Source of the DNA: Firmicutes bacterium UBA6806
GTDB taxonomy: Bacteria; Bacillota; Clostridia; Peptostreptococcales; Acidaminobacteraceae
DNA length: 59,519 bases
Direction of reading: 5' to 3'
Assembly (NCBI GenBank): GCA_002452745.1
Contig: DKFC01000031.1
Location: 1-59,519 of the forward strand
The position numbers and the translations under genes are program-made. Below the pieces are notes generated by a model. That model saw only the letters and a program-made list of their open reading frames with translations. It ran no database searches and was not told where the DNA came from. Each line of letters starts with the position of its first letter. Within the stretch, counting starts at the first letter, position 1. Shown here piece by piece: positions 16,900-25,009 of this stretch.

Positions 16900-17044
16900 A
16901 TGTCCCTGCCTTGTCCATCATCGACAAACCCAAGCGGTTTCTCACTTTTGACGTCTTTTCGCAAAGTTTTCACCCAAACCGCTCAAGTATAACTGCTTTT
17001 TATCAGTATACCAAATATTGATGGCAAAAGGAAATATTAACTGT

Positions 17045-18136
17045 CTATTCGAGATGTCTTTTAAATCTAATGGAAGCCATTGTCAGCAACACTGCAGAAA
17101 AACAGAGGAGAAAAACAGCTTGCTGATAGATAATATGGAGGCCTACCCCCTTGACGATAATACCCCTTAGTATTTCTAAAAAATACGTCATCGGAATCAA
17201 ATACCCCGCATAAAAAATAGGCAGTGGCATCGCCTCTCTTGGGAACACAAATCCACTTAAAAGCACACTTGGCAGTATAATCAAAATTGTCATCTGCATG
17301 GCCTGAAGTTGGTTCTTGGATACAGTTGAAATCATCATGCCAATTGCAAGGCTACAAAAGATAAAAGCATTTCCCAAAATCATCAACAGGATAAAACTTC
17401 CCCTCAATGGAATTTTAAAATAGAGAAGTCCAATGCACACCGTAATTAAAAAATCAATATTTCCAATGAGGATATAAGGCACCATTTTGCCAAGAATCAG
17501 CTCATAAGACCTAATTGGGGAGACAATTAGCTGTTCGATTGTTCCCTTCTCACGTTCCCTCACCAGCGAAAAAGACGTCAACATCACAGTGATGTTTTGC
17601 ATTATCAGCCCCATCAGCCCTGGAATCGTAAAAATGGTACTCTTCATGGATGGATTGTACCAGACATTGGTTGAAAGGTTTATGCCGCTTGAGAGGTCTG
17701 AATGCATTGTAAACGCCTTGCTGAGTAAATTTGCACTTTGAAGCGCCGTTCTTGCAACTGTCGGATCAGAACCGTCCACAATAATCTCGGCACTGGTTGA
17801 ACTTCCTGAATTCAGCTCTTTCGAAAACCCAGCTGGGATGATTAACCCTGTCTTGATGTCACCGGTTTCAATTAAATGCTGAATTTCCTCTTGGCTTTCC
17901 ACATTGGTATAGAGTTTAAAATAATCACTGTTCAAAAAAGATCGGATGAGCTCCCGACTCTCGAAAGTTCTATCGCCATCTAGCACAGCCACATTGATTT
18001 CGTCCACCTCTGTGTTGACCGCATAGCCAAAGATCAGCATGAAGACAAGAGGCATCATAAGCAACATAAAAACACTGGCTGGATCTCTTCTTATGTGAAT
18101 AAACTCCTTGATGACTATATGCTTAAATCGGTTCAT
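17045..18136 (-). CDS. ABC-2 type permease (YhgE/YbhS-like)
   Basis: A 363-residue permease of the ABC-2 exporter family. One membrane helix lies near residues 20-45, a large extracytoplasmic domain follows (about 45-170), and five more helices occupy the C-terminal half. ATG at 18136 is taken because GGGGAGG lies 9 nt upstream and the ATPase stop is at 18138; a longer frame would overlap the ATPase gene. With the upstream ATPase and HlyD-like adaptor it forms an efflux system of the YbhGFSR type, inferred to be under the TetR gene at the start of the operon. Confidence 0.93.
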   Translation of the reverse strand: MNRFKHIVIKEFIHIRRDPASVFMLLMMPLVFMLIFGYAVNTEVDEINVAVLDGDRTFESRELIRSFLNSDYFKLYTNVESQEEIQHLIETGDIKTGLIIPAGFSKELNSGSSTSAEIIVDGSDPTVARTALQSANLLSKAFTMHSDLSSGINLSTNVWYNPSMKSTIFTIPGLMGLIMQNITVMLTSFSLVREREKGTIEQLIVSPIRSYELILGKMVPYILIGNIDFLITVCIGLLYFKIPLRGSFILLMILGNAFIFCSLAIGMMISTVSKNQLQAMQMTILIILPSVLLSGFVFPREAMPLPIFYAGYLIPMTYFLEILRGIIVKGVGLHIIYQQAVFLLCFSAVLLTMASIRFKRHLE

Positions 18137-18137
18137 A

Positions 18138-18926
18138 TCATTGCGCCTCCCCTCTAATGAACTTGAGATTTTCAAACGAGTGTCTGATACTGGTATTGGT
18201 TTCACGTTCAACTAACTGTATAAACACGTCCTCGAGATTTTTCGCCTTGTAACTCTCTATAATTCCCTCTGGCGTTCCTTCAGTGAGCTTCGTCCCACTG
18301 AACACAAATCCAACCCGATCACAGCTTTGAGCTTCATCCATATAGTGCGTCGTCACCAAAATGGTAATCCCCTGTTTGGACAGCTCAAAGAGCATCTCCC
18401 AGAACAGCCTTCTGGAAACTGGATCAACCCCGGCAGTGGGTTCGTCTAAAATCAAGAGCTTTGGTTTGTGAATAATGGCGCATCCAAGTGCCAATCTCTG
18501 TTTCCAACCGCCAGATAGATTCTTGGTCAACTGTTTTTCCCGACCAACCAATCCTGCCATCTCCACAATCTGCATGATTCGCTCTTTGGTTTCCAAGCGG
18601 TTAATCCCATAAATATTTGCAAAGAATACGATGTTCTCCATGACGGTTAAGTCTTCATATAAACTAAACTTTTGAGACATATAGCCAATCGAATTCTTAA
18701 TCTCATTGCTGTTTTTATAGACGTCATATCCAAGTACATAACCCTTTCCAGCTGTGGGCTTTACAACGCCGCATATCATTTTAATCGTAGTGGATTTTCC
18801 AGCGCCATTTGGCCCGAGGAGCCCATAGATTTCCCCTTGTTCAATTTTTAAGGAGATATCTTTGACAGCCTTTAAATCGCCATAGTGTTTTTGAATTTGG
18901 TCTAGAACAATCACCGACTCGGTCAT
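18138..18926 (-). CDS. ABC transporter ATP-binding protein (efflux)
   Basis: A 262-residue ATPase that drives the ABC-2 permease. Walker A is GPNGAGKST (38-46), the signature is LSGGWKQRL, Walker B is LLILDEPTAG and the H-loop is TTHYMDEA. It resembles the N-terminal half of YbhF-type drug-efflux ATPases. Its ATG overlaps the hlyD stop by 4 bp (ATGA), so translation is coupled. GAGGGGGGCAACCAA precedes the start. Confidence 0.95.
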   Translation of the reverse strand: MTESVIVLDQIQKHYGDLKAVKDISLKIEQGEIYGLLGPNGAGKSTTIKMICGVVKPTAGKGYVLGYDVYKNSNEIKNSIGYMSQKFSLYEDLTVMENIVFFANIYGINRLETKERIMQIVEMAGLVGREKQLTKNLSGGWKQRLALGCAIIHKPKLLILDEPTAGVDPVSRRLFWEMLFELSKQGITILVTTHYMDEAQSCDRVGFVFSGTKLTEGTPEGIIESYKAKNLEDVFIQLVERETNTSIRHSFENLKFIRGEAQ

Positions 18927-19942
18927 TTGGTTGCCCCCTCATTTAACATCACATCCACCATCATCCCACTGTGAAGAGTCATACTGTCGCCAACTGAGGC
19001 TTTTATTTTAAAGACCAAACTCTGCCTGTCTTCTTTTGTCGAGACATTCTTGGGGGTGAACTGGGCATAATTCGATATCTCTGAAACAATCACATCAAAA
19101 GTTTCACCGCTTCCATCCACAGTTATGGTGACTGGATCTCCTAAAACAACCTTTGAAAAGTTGGCCTCATCCACATAAAACTGAACGTATAAACTATCTG
19201 CTTCAATCATATCTAAAATTTGATATCCCTGAGGAACCAATTCTTCTTCACTATAATAGACATTTCTGACGATTCCATCAGAAGGTGCTCTGATGATGGT
19301 CTGTTCGAGTTTCCAATCCACAGCTTCAAGATCATGCTGTGCCATCTTCAAATCTTCCTGTGCAATTGAAAGAGTATGGTTATCTGCCCCTTCTATGAGA
19401 TCTTCATATGCAACTTTGGCCTTGCTGTACTCCGTCTGCAACACCTTGTAATCCGACTCTGCCTGTTGAAAGGCGAGATTTGCCGTGTCTAACTGATCGG
19501 ATTCAAGCGCATTGCTCTCAACCAAAGACTTTATATCCTCCAGTTTCTTTTGCTTGAGGTTTAAATTGTCTGCAGCTAAATTCAATTTGATTAAAAGGCC
19601 TTCCATTTGAAGTTTTGCACCCTCCAAGTCCTTGTCATCTGCCCCTTCCAGTAAGCTGTCCAACTTGCTTTTCTTCATTTCCACAGCAGCTTCCAGCTTC
19701 GCCCTTGAAAACTCCAGTTCTGCCTTGTCCATTTCAGCAACCAGCTGTCCTTTCACAACTGCATCACCCTCACGAACATATAGTTTGACTAAACGACCAC
19801 CGGTTAGAGTCATTGCCTTTGTGATATCACTTTCCACAAACCCCGTGTAAACAGTTTTTTCTTCTGTTTCACCTGTTCCAAATGCATAGACCGCATAAAT
19901 CATCACTGCCATCAAAACCACTATTATTGCACCCTTTTTCAT
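18923..19942 (-). CDS. HlyD-family membrane fusion/adaptor protein
   Basis: A 339-residue protein with an N-terminal signal anchor (residues 4-20), a lipoyl-like strand (GGRLVKLYVREGDAVVKGQLVAEMD) and a long alpha-helical coiled-coil hairpin (about 75-195). The second lipoyl half is IIRAPSDGIVRNVYY and a beta-barrel follows. In Gram-positive bacteria such adaptors sit outside the membrane and assist an ABC-2 permease. It lies 11 bp after tetR and overlaps the ATPase gene. Confidence 0.93.
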   Translation of the reverse strand: MKKGAIIVVLMAVMIYAVYAFGTGETEEKTVYTGFVESDITKAMTLTGGRLVKLYVREGDAVVKGQLVAEMDKAELEFSRAKLEAAVEMKKSKLDSLLEGADDKDLEGAKLQMEGLLIKLNLAADNLNLKQKKLEDIKSLVESNALESDQLDTANLAFQQAESDYKVLQTEYSKAKVAYEDLIEGADNHTLSIAQEDLKMAQHDLEAVDWKLEQTIIRAPSDGIVRNVYYSEEELVPQGYQILDMIEADSLYVQFYVDEANFSKVVLGDPVTITVDGSGETFDVIVSEISNYAQFTPKNVSTKEDRQSLVFKIKASVGDSMTLHSGMMVDVMLNEGATK

Positions 19943-19953
19943 CTCATCACCCT

Positions 19954-20568
19954 CTACTCTGGCTTAATGCCTTTAAGTACTATTTTTTTCGCCTGCAACA
20001 TTTCCTTTTTTAGCGCCACTTTATCCATGCCGGTATCCATAATCACCCTTTTGATAACACCAATAAACAAAACAGAAAAAATCGTTTGGATAATGACCTC
20101 ATCATCAAGCTGAGGATCGACACTGCCCTGTTCTCTGTGATAAGCCATAAAATCTTTGAAGTCTTCAAAAATTGGATTGGCAACTTTTGCAACTGCCACA
20201 TCTCGCAAATCAGAATGGTACTGGATTTCACTTAGGAGCACCTTTAAAATCATATGATTCTTGAGAATCAAGTTGATTCTGTCATCAATGACCAAGTCCA
20301 TTACTTCATCTAGTGGCCTCTCTCTGTGCGTCTTTAAAATGTTGCTGATTGGCTTATAGGCCAGCTCATGCCCTAACAGTTCAATTGCCTTATACACAAT
20401 TGCCGTTAAAAGGCCTTTTTTGGTTTTGAAATACTTGAAGATAATGGCCTCGCTGGTATTGGCCATCTCTGCTATTTCATTGGTCTTAGCCGCATTATAT
20501 CCCTTTTCAGAAATCAGTTTGATTGCCGCATTTAAAATCTGCTGTTCCGTGTCTTCTCTCTTTCCCAT
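19954..20568 (-). CDS. TetR-family transcriptional regulator
   Basis: A 204-residue repressor-type protein with an N-terminal helix-turn-helix (about 10-55; KGYNAAKTNEIAEMANTSEAIIFKYFKTKKGLL) and a helical ligand-binding domain. AGGAGGTGTGTC precedes the ATG. It is the first gene of the efflux operon, and a perfect 12-bp palindrome lies between its -10 box and its SD, so autorepression of the whole operon is the likely logic. The inducing compound is unknown. Confidence 0.93.
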   Translation of the reverse strand: MGKREDTEQQILNAAIKLISEKGYNAAKTNEIAEMANTSEAIIFKYFKTKKGLLTAIVYKAIELLGHELAYKPISNILKTHRERPLDEVMDLVIDDRINLILKNHMILKVLLSEIQYHSDLRDVAVAKVANPIFEDFKDFMAYHREQGSVDPQLDDEVIIQTIFSVLFIGVIKRVIMDTGMDKVALKKEMLQAKKIVLKGIKPE

Positions 20569-20587
20569 GACACACCTCCTAATTTAG

Positions 20588-20636
20588 GTGAGTACTCACT
20601 CACTTTCGATTATACGCTTTTCTCTATAGCTGTCAA
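20588..20636 (-). promoter_or_regulatory. Promoter and operator palindrome of the tetR-efflux operon
   Basis: TTGACA (20636-20631), a 16-nt spacer and TATAAT (20614-20609) form a near-consensus sigma-A promoter on the minus strand. The perfect palindrome GTGAGTACTCAC (20588-20599) lies just downstream of the -10 box, around the transcription start, a typical repressor position. Confidence 0.8.
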
Positions 20637-20677
20637 GGACAAAGTCTGTCTCTTATAGAATCCTTCGGATACAAAAA

Positions 20678-20725
20678 GAGCGGCAATTCAAACACATTCA
20701 TAAAAGAATGGTTTTGAATTGCCGC
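20678..20725 (-). terminator. Terminator of the PTS operon
   Basis: GCGGCAATTCAAA pairs with TTTGAATTGCCGC over 13 bp (20680-20692 with 20713-20725), followed on the minus strand by CTCTTTTTG. It closes the operon after the HPr gene. Confidence 0.85.
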
Positions 20726-20745
20726 GCTTAAGAGGCTCATCTAGT

Positions 20746-20991
20746 CTATTGGTCTGTAAGGTTTTCCAAAAAACTTACAAGATGGCTAACTGCCGATTCG
20801 TTTTCAGAGATGATTTCAATTTCGTCACCGCATGAAATGGCACTTGACATGACACTCATAATGCTCTTAGCATTGTATTTTTGTCCGCCTTTTACCACAT
20901 AAACTTCTTCATCGAACTGACCAGCTTCTTTTACAAGCATTGCCGCCGGTCTCGCATGCAAGCCAGTTTCATTTCTTATTATAACTTTCAA
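20746..20991 (-). CDS. ptsH: PTS phosphocarrier protein HPr
   Basis: An 81-residue HPr. His12 lies in TGLHARPAA, the site phosphorylated by enzyme I, and the regulatory serine region KSIMSVMS is intact, as needed for HprK/CcpA control in Firmicutes. There is no ATG. TTG at 20991 is chosen because AGGAGG (overlapping the crr stop) stands 7 nt before it, while TTG at 20997 is only 1 nt away. It is the last gene of the PTS operon. Enzyme I is not in the window. Confidence 0.93.
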   Translation of the reverse strand: MKVIIRNETGLHARPAAMLVKEAGQFDEEVYVVKGGQKYNAKSIMSVMSSAISCGDEIEIISENESAVSHLVSFLENLTDQ

Positions 20992-21002
20992 GTTCAATCC
21001 TC

Positions 21003-21488
21003 CTATTTCAAAACAACTTCACAAACAGGCTCTCCCTGTTTATGCGTTCCAAGTGAAGGTTTTATCTGCTTTATAGGCATCATTTCAGTGAAGACAATCG
21101 GGGTTATAATCTGTTTGCCCCTTCCCTCAAGAATGGTCGTATCGAATTTGAGGAGTTCAGCACCCTGTTTAACTTCGCATGGCGGAGTCACCAGTCTTTC
21201 AAATCCTTCTCCCTTGAGTTCCACAGTATCTATTCCAATATGGATAATCATTTCAATCCCGTCTTTCGTTTTCATGCCAATTGCATGATTGGTTGGAAAT
21301 ATCTGTACCACTTCACCATCACAAGGCGCCTTTACTGTATTAACGCCTTTACTTGGGATAATAGCGAACCCGTCTCCCAGCATTTTCTGTGAAAAAACCT
21401 GATCTGGAACTTGACTTAAATCGACAACTTCACCATCAAAAGGCATCTCAATGATAAGTGATTTCGTCTTTTTTAAAAAATTGAACAT
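21003..21488 (-). CDS. crr: PTS glucose-type EIIA component
   Basis: A 161-residue cytoplasmic EIIA of the glucose/GlcNAc family. His83 (IIHIGIDTVELKG) is the phosphorylation site and His68 (TNHAIG) the conserved partner. It passes phosphate from HPr to the EIIB domain of the upstream EIIBC. GGAGGTGTCAA precedes the ATG. A stand-alone EIIA next to a two-domain EIIBC completes the transporter. The HPr gene follows at once, sharing the SD with its stop codon. Confidence 0.94.
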   Translation of the reverse strand: MFNFLKKTKSLIIEMPFDGEVVDLSQVPDQVFSQKMLGDGFAIIPSKGVNTVKAPCDGEVVQIFPTNHAIGMKTKDGIEMIIHIGIDTVELKGEGFERLVTPPCEVKQGAELLKFDTTILEGRGKQIITPIVFTEMMPIKQIKPSLGTHKQGEPVCEVVLK

Positions 21489-21541
21489 TTGACACCTCCT
21501 TACTGTGAGTATTGCGCATTAACGCATACAACCTATAATAC

Positions 21542-21583
21542 CATGAATTTCTTCGAAGTTTAACGGCTTCGAAGAAATTCATG
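21542..21583. repeat. Perfect 17-bp inverted repeat in the PTS operon
   Basis: CATGAATTTCTTCGAAG (21542-21558) and its exact complement (21567-21583) flank an 8-nt loop between the EIIBC and EIIA genes. There is no T-run after it on the minus strand, so it is not a simple terminator. An mRNA-processing or stabilising stem-loop is inferred. Confidence 0.8.
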
Positions 21584-21629
21584 ATTTTGTTACATCCTGT
21601 TCGATTTAGAATGTTCTTTGGTATCTCAA

Positions 21630-23000
21630 CTACTTGAGAATTGACTTAATCTCTTCTGCAATCAGCTCAGCTTTAGTACCGACGATAACCTGAATATTTG
21701 TATTGCTCGGTTTAATTGAACCAGAAGCGCCCATCTTTTTAAGACCATCTTCGTCAACCTTATCGTTGGTTTTTAGAGTCATTCTCAAGCGCGTAATACA
21801 TGCGTCCACTTCGACGATATTCTCTTTTCCGCCCAGTGCATTGATATATCCTGATGCGACATTATAAAGTCCAAGTTCTTCAATCACTTCATCATTTCCC
21901 ATTTCATCATCTGCACGTCCAGGTGTTTGAAGGTCAAATTTCTTGATGACGAATACGAAGACGACATAGTAAATGACAAAGAAGACAGCACCCACTGGAA
22001 GCAATAACAACGGTTTGGTTGCAAGTCCAAAGTTCAGAACATAGTCAATTGCACCTGCTGAGAAACCAAAACCGTGCAAGATTCCCAAACTCGATACAAC
22101 TGCCATGGAAACGCCTGTCAGGACAGCATGCAAGAAGTAAAGTGACGGCGCTAAAAACATGAACATAAACTCAAGTGGTTCTGTGATCCCTGTTAAGAAT
22201 GACGTAAATGCCACTGAGAACAAAAGGCCTGCCACGGCAGCTTTATTTTCTTTTTTAGCAGTTGTATACATAGCCAGTGCAACTGCTGGTAAACCAAACA
22301 TCATAACTGGATAGAATCCCGCCATAAAAGTTCCCGCAGTTGGGTCTCCAGCGAAAAATCTGCCCAAGTCGCCAGTTGCTCCGCCGTACTCTCCAAATAC
22401 AAACCATAAGAATGAGTTGAGAACGTGATGAAGTCCAACTGGAATCAGCAATCTATTTAAGAACCCAAACACACCTGCGCCGATTGCGCCAGCGCCAATA
22501 ATCCATGTTCCCAGTGAATCCAAACCGATTTGAATTGGAGGCCAGATATATCCAAAGACGACCCCAAGAACCAGTGCACAAAGTGAGGTGATAATTGGTA
22601 CGAACCGTTTGCCACCGAAGAAGCCCAACCAATCAGGTAACTTAATATCATGGTACTTGTTATAGAGAAGCCCAGCCATGATACCTGCAATCATACCTGC
22701 TAAAACCCCCATGTTGATAGATGGGTCAATTGCGATTGTAACTTCCTTGATAACCAAATATCCAATTGCACCAGCTAAACCCGCTGCACCTTGATTGTTC
22801 TTGGCAAGACCAAACCCAACGCCAATTGCAAACAACAACGCCAAATTGGCAAAGAGCGCATTACCTGCTGCCGAAATAATTGGGATATTAAGCACATCGG
22901 GTTGCCCAAGTCTCAACAACAATGCCGCAACTGGCAATGCCGCAACAGGGGTCATAAGAGCCTTACCGACTTTTTGGATGTTTCCAAAACCTTTACTCAT
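21630..23000 (-). CDS. nagE: PTS EIIBC, N-acetylglucosamine/glucose family
   Basis: A 456-residue membrane transporter with an EIIC domain of about ten helices (1-355), a linker, and a C-terminal EIIB domain whose phosphocysteine is Cys401 (DACITRLRMTL). The motifs PVGLHHVLN and GITEPLEF match the glucose superfamily. The GFYPVMMFGLPA stretch favours the GlcNAc (NagE) branch over PtsG, but the sugar is not certain. AAGGGAGG precedes the ATG. Expression is gated by the RAT/terminator at 23111-23175, read through under the antiterminator gene just upstream. Confidence 0.92.
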   Translation of the reverse strand: MSKGFGNIQKVGKALMTPVAALPVAALLLRLGQPDVLNIPIISAAGNALFANLALLFAIGVGFGLAKNNQGAAGLAGAIGYLVIKEVTIAIDPSINMGVLAGMIAGIMAGLLYNKYHDIKLPDWLGFFGGKRFVPIITSLCALVLGVVFGYIWPPIQIGLDSLGTWIIGAGAIGAGVFGFLNRLLIPVGLHHVLNSFLWFVFGEYGGATGDLGRFFAGDPTAGTFMAGFYPVMMFGLPAVALAMYTTAKKENKAAVAGLLFSVAFTSFLTGITEPLEFMFMFLAPSLYFLHAVLTGVSMAVVSSLGILHGFGFSAGAIDYVLNFGLATKPLLLLPVGAVFFVIYYVVFVFVIKKFDLQTPGRADDEMGNDEVIEELGLYNVASGYINALGGKENIVEVDACITRLRMTLKTNDKVDEDGLKKMGASGSIKPSNTNIQVIVGTKAELIAEEIKSILK

Positions 23001-23110
23001 GAAAAATTCCTCCCTTTTAAAATAATTATAAATCCTATATCACAACCCCTTGCCTCAACAAAAGGTTATAATCCCCACATATGACTTTAAAGTAAGTCAA
23101 TTTGTAACTT

Positions 23111-23175
23111 AAAAAAGGCATGAGTTAAAAAAGCGATTTTCTCGCTTCCAACTCATGCCTGATCGAATCAGTAAC
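23111..23175 (-). promoter_or_regulatory. RAT antiterminator and terminator before EIIBC
   Basis: On the minus strand GTTACTGATTCGATCAGGCATG (23175-23154) matches the ribonucleic antitermination target of BglG/GlcT-type proteins. It overlaps the 5' arm of a terminator, AGGCATGAGTT / AACTCATGCCT (23150-23160 with 23116-23126), followed by TTTTTT. An inner stem AAGCGA / TCGCTT sits in the loop. RNA-bound antiterminator would block this terminator and let the PTS genes be transcribed. Confidence 0.88.
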
Positions 23176-23178
23176 ACG

Positions 23179-24012
23179 TCAGCTTCTACGTATCCTGTCT
23201 ATGTGAATGGTCATGTAGACCAATTCGTTTTCATAAACAGTCTTGTTCAAGGATGTTTCTATATAATTTACCATTTCTCTAGCAATGGCATAAGCCTCTG
23301 GAAATTGTGCCTTTACAGTATCACCAAGTGGGTTGTCTATGGATTCACCTTTTTCTATTCGGTCGAGGCAGTACCACAGATGACTTACAAGCCTATCGTA
23401 AATCAGCGTTCCCATTTGAATTCTTTTATTGAGCCTTGACTCTATGAGTTTAATCAGTTCCTTGATAATTCGAGTGTTCTTAACGGCGTCTTTGACATCC
23501 TTCTTTTGCCTTGCAGCATGAATATGAAGTGCAATAAATCCAACTTCCCCTTCTGGGATCTCAATTTTAACGGCGTTATAAATCATCTTCTGCGCTCTCA
23601 GTCCCATGCTGTACTCGTTTGGATAGAGCATTTTGATTTCGTATAGAAATGGATTGCTGATATCCAATCCATTTCGGATGCGCTCAAGTGCAAAACTGAT
23701 GTGATCTGTCAAAACAAGAAACAACTTCTGACTTATTTTCCCAAATTCTTTTTCCGCTTCTGATACAATTTCAGCACAAACCCCTAACACTGAACTGTCA
23801 ATCCCCTTCAAAAGGCTAAAATAATGCTCTTTATATTTTTCATCATAGGTTCTAAAAATGCGGTCAACTTCATGATTTTGCAGATTGACATCTTGACCGG
23901 GTTTCTTATTGAATCCGATACCTCTTCCGATTAAAATAACCTCATTTTGTGAGTCGCTCTCCTTAGCCAATATGACGTTGTTATTCATCGGTTTAATTAT
24001 TTGATAAACCAC
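23179..24012 (-). CDS. glcT: BglG/GlcT-family transcription antiterminator
   Basis: A 277-residue RNA-binding regulator. An N-terminal CAT domain (1-56; IIKPMNNNVILA) binds RAT RNA and two PRD domains (about 70-170 and 180-275) carry histidines phosphorylated by the PTS. The N terminus resembles GlcT. The GTG start at 24012 follows AGGGGGATTTT. Its own leader and the leader of the downstream EIIBC gene each carry a RAT/terminator, so it probably activates both. EIIB most likely inactivates it when sugar is absent, by analogy with GlcT. Confidence 0.93.
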   Translation of the reverse strand: MVYQIIKPMNNNVILAKESDSQNEVILIGRGIGFNKKPGQDVNLQNHEVDRIFRTYDEKYKEHYFSLLKGIDSSVLGVCAEIVSEAEKEFGKISQKLFLVLTDHISFALERIRNGLDISNPFLYEIKMLYPNEYSMGLRAQKMIYNAVKIEIPEGEVGFIALHIHAARQKKDVKDAVKNTRIIKELIKLIESRLNKRIQMGTLIYDRLVSHLWYCLDRIEKGESIDNPLGDTVKAQFPEAYAIAREMVNYIETSLNKTVYENELVYMTIHIDRIRRS

Positions 24013-24028
24013 AAAATCCCCCTAAAAT

Positions 24029-24090
24029 CAAAAAAGACACGAACATCAATGAATAAATTCACTAAGGTTCATGCCTGATTTAACAGTAAC
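24029..24090 (-). promoter_or_regulatory. Second RAT and terminator in the antiterminator gene's own leader
   Basis: On the minus strand GTTACTGTTAAATCAGGCATG (24090-24070) is a second RAT. Its 3' part GGCATGAAC pairs with GTTCGTGTC (24044-24036, two G-U pairs), followed by TTTTTT. This implies autoregulation by antitermination. Confidence 0.82.
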
Positions 24091-24116
24091 ATACCATCTC
24101 GTTATGATTTAAACAA

Positions 24117-24145
24117 ATGATATCATCAATGAGAATGTGTGTCAA
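24117..24145 (-). promoter_or_regulatory. Sigma-A promoter of the antiterminator-PTS operon
   Basis: TTGACA (24145-24140), a 17-nt spacer and TATCAT (24122-24117) on the minus strand. This gives a leader of about 100 nt that includes the RAT/terminator at 24029-24090. Confidence 0.8.
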
Positions 24146-24222
24146 TAGCTTTTTTATAAACCTCAATGCTCTGCATTGCCACTTCAAATTTTATACCCAC
24201 TGTTTAAATCCCTTTAACATCT

Positions 24223-24978
24223 TTATTTTAAAAATAGCATTTCGATAGCCATTTTTGCCACGAGTGAAAATGAAATGACCACGAAGATAGGCTTGATAAA
24301 TTTAGAGCCCTTCGTCACAGCCAGATGCGTCCCAACCCGTGCGCCAATCATCATAGAAATCGCCATTGGAATGGCGTATATCAACACGACTTTACCGTTT
24401 ATCAGGAATAAAAACAGCGCCGATATATTGCTGGTAAGATTTAAGACTTTTGCATTTGCCGCCGCTCTTTTAAATTCAAATCCAAAGAGTTTAATGAGGC
24501 CAAATATTAGAAACGATCCCGTTCCTGGGCCAAAGAACCCGTCATAGAATCCAATGGTAATCGCCATAAACCGCCCTTTCATAAAGGTGCTCCTTGTCGG
24601 TTCAACATACTTGTCAATCAACCCCAGATTTTTGTTTGCCAGCGTGTAAATCCCTATAATCGCCACCAAAAATATAATCATGACTTTCAAGAAATTCGGA
24701 TTGATGCCGAGAACGACGTTGACACCAATTGCAGACCCCACTAGAGAAAACGGTATTAATTTTATCAGAACTTTTCGGTTCAAATTTCCTGATTTAAAGT
24801 AGTGATAGGCACTGCTCACCGCGCCTGTACTGGAGGCGAACTTGTTTGTCCCCAGCGCCAAGTGCGTCGGAATGCCTGTTGCAAGGAGTGCCGGCAAACT
24901 GATAAGACCTCCGCCACCCACCATTGAATCCACCAATGCAGCCACAAAACCAGCTACGCATATAATAATAATCGTCAC
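24223..24978 (-). CDS. TSUP/TauE-SafE family membrane transporter
   Basis: A 251-residue membrane protein with about eight hydrophobic helices and the family's GxxxGGGGGLISLPALL signature near the first helix (residues 15-35) and its repeat FGPGTGSFLIFGL near residue 150. Members move sulfite, sulfonates or other organic acids across the membrane. No sulfur-metabolism gene adjoins it, so the substrate is open. The GTG start at 24978 follows GGAGGGACTT. It lies 31 bp downstream of the fliB-like gene. Confidence 0.9.
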   Translation of the reverse strand: MTIIIICVAGFVAALVDSMVGGGGLISLPALLATGIPTHLALGTNKFASSTGAVSSAYHYFKSGNLNRKVLIKLIPFSLVGSAIGVNVVLGINPNFLKVMIIFLVAIIGIYTLANKNLGLIDKYVEPTRSTFMKGRFMAITIGFYDGFFGPGTGSFLIFGLIKLFGFEFKRAAANAKVLNLTSNISALFLFLINGKVVLIYAIPMAISMMIGARVGTHLAVTKGSKFIKPIFVVISFSLVAKMAIEMLFLK

Positions 24979-25009
24979 AAGTCCCTCCGATTTTCAAATT
25001 GATTTCTCT

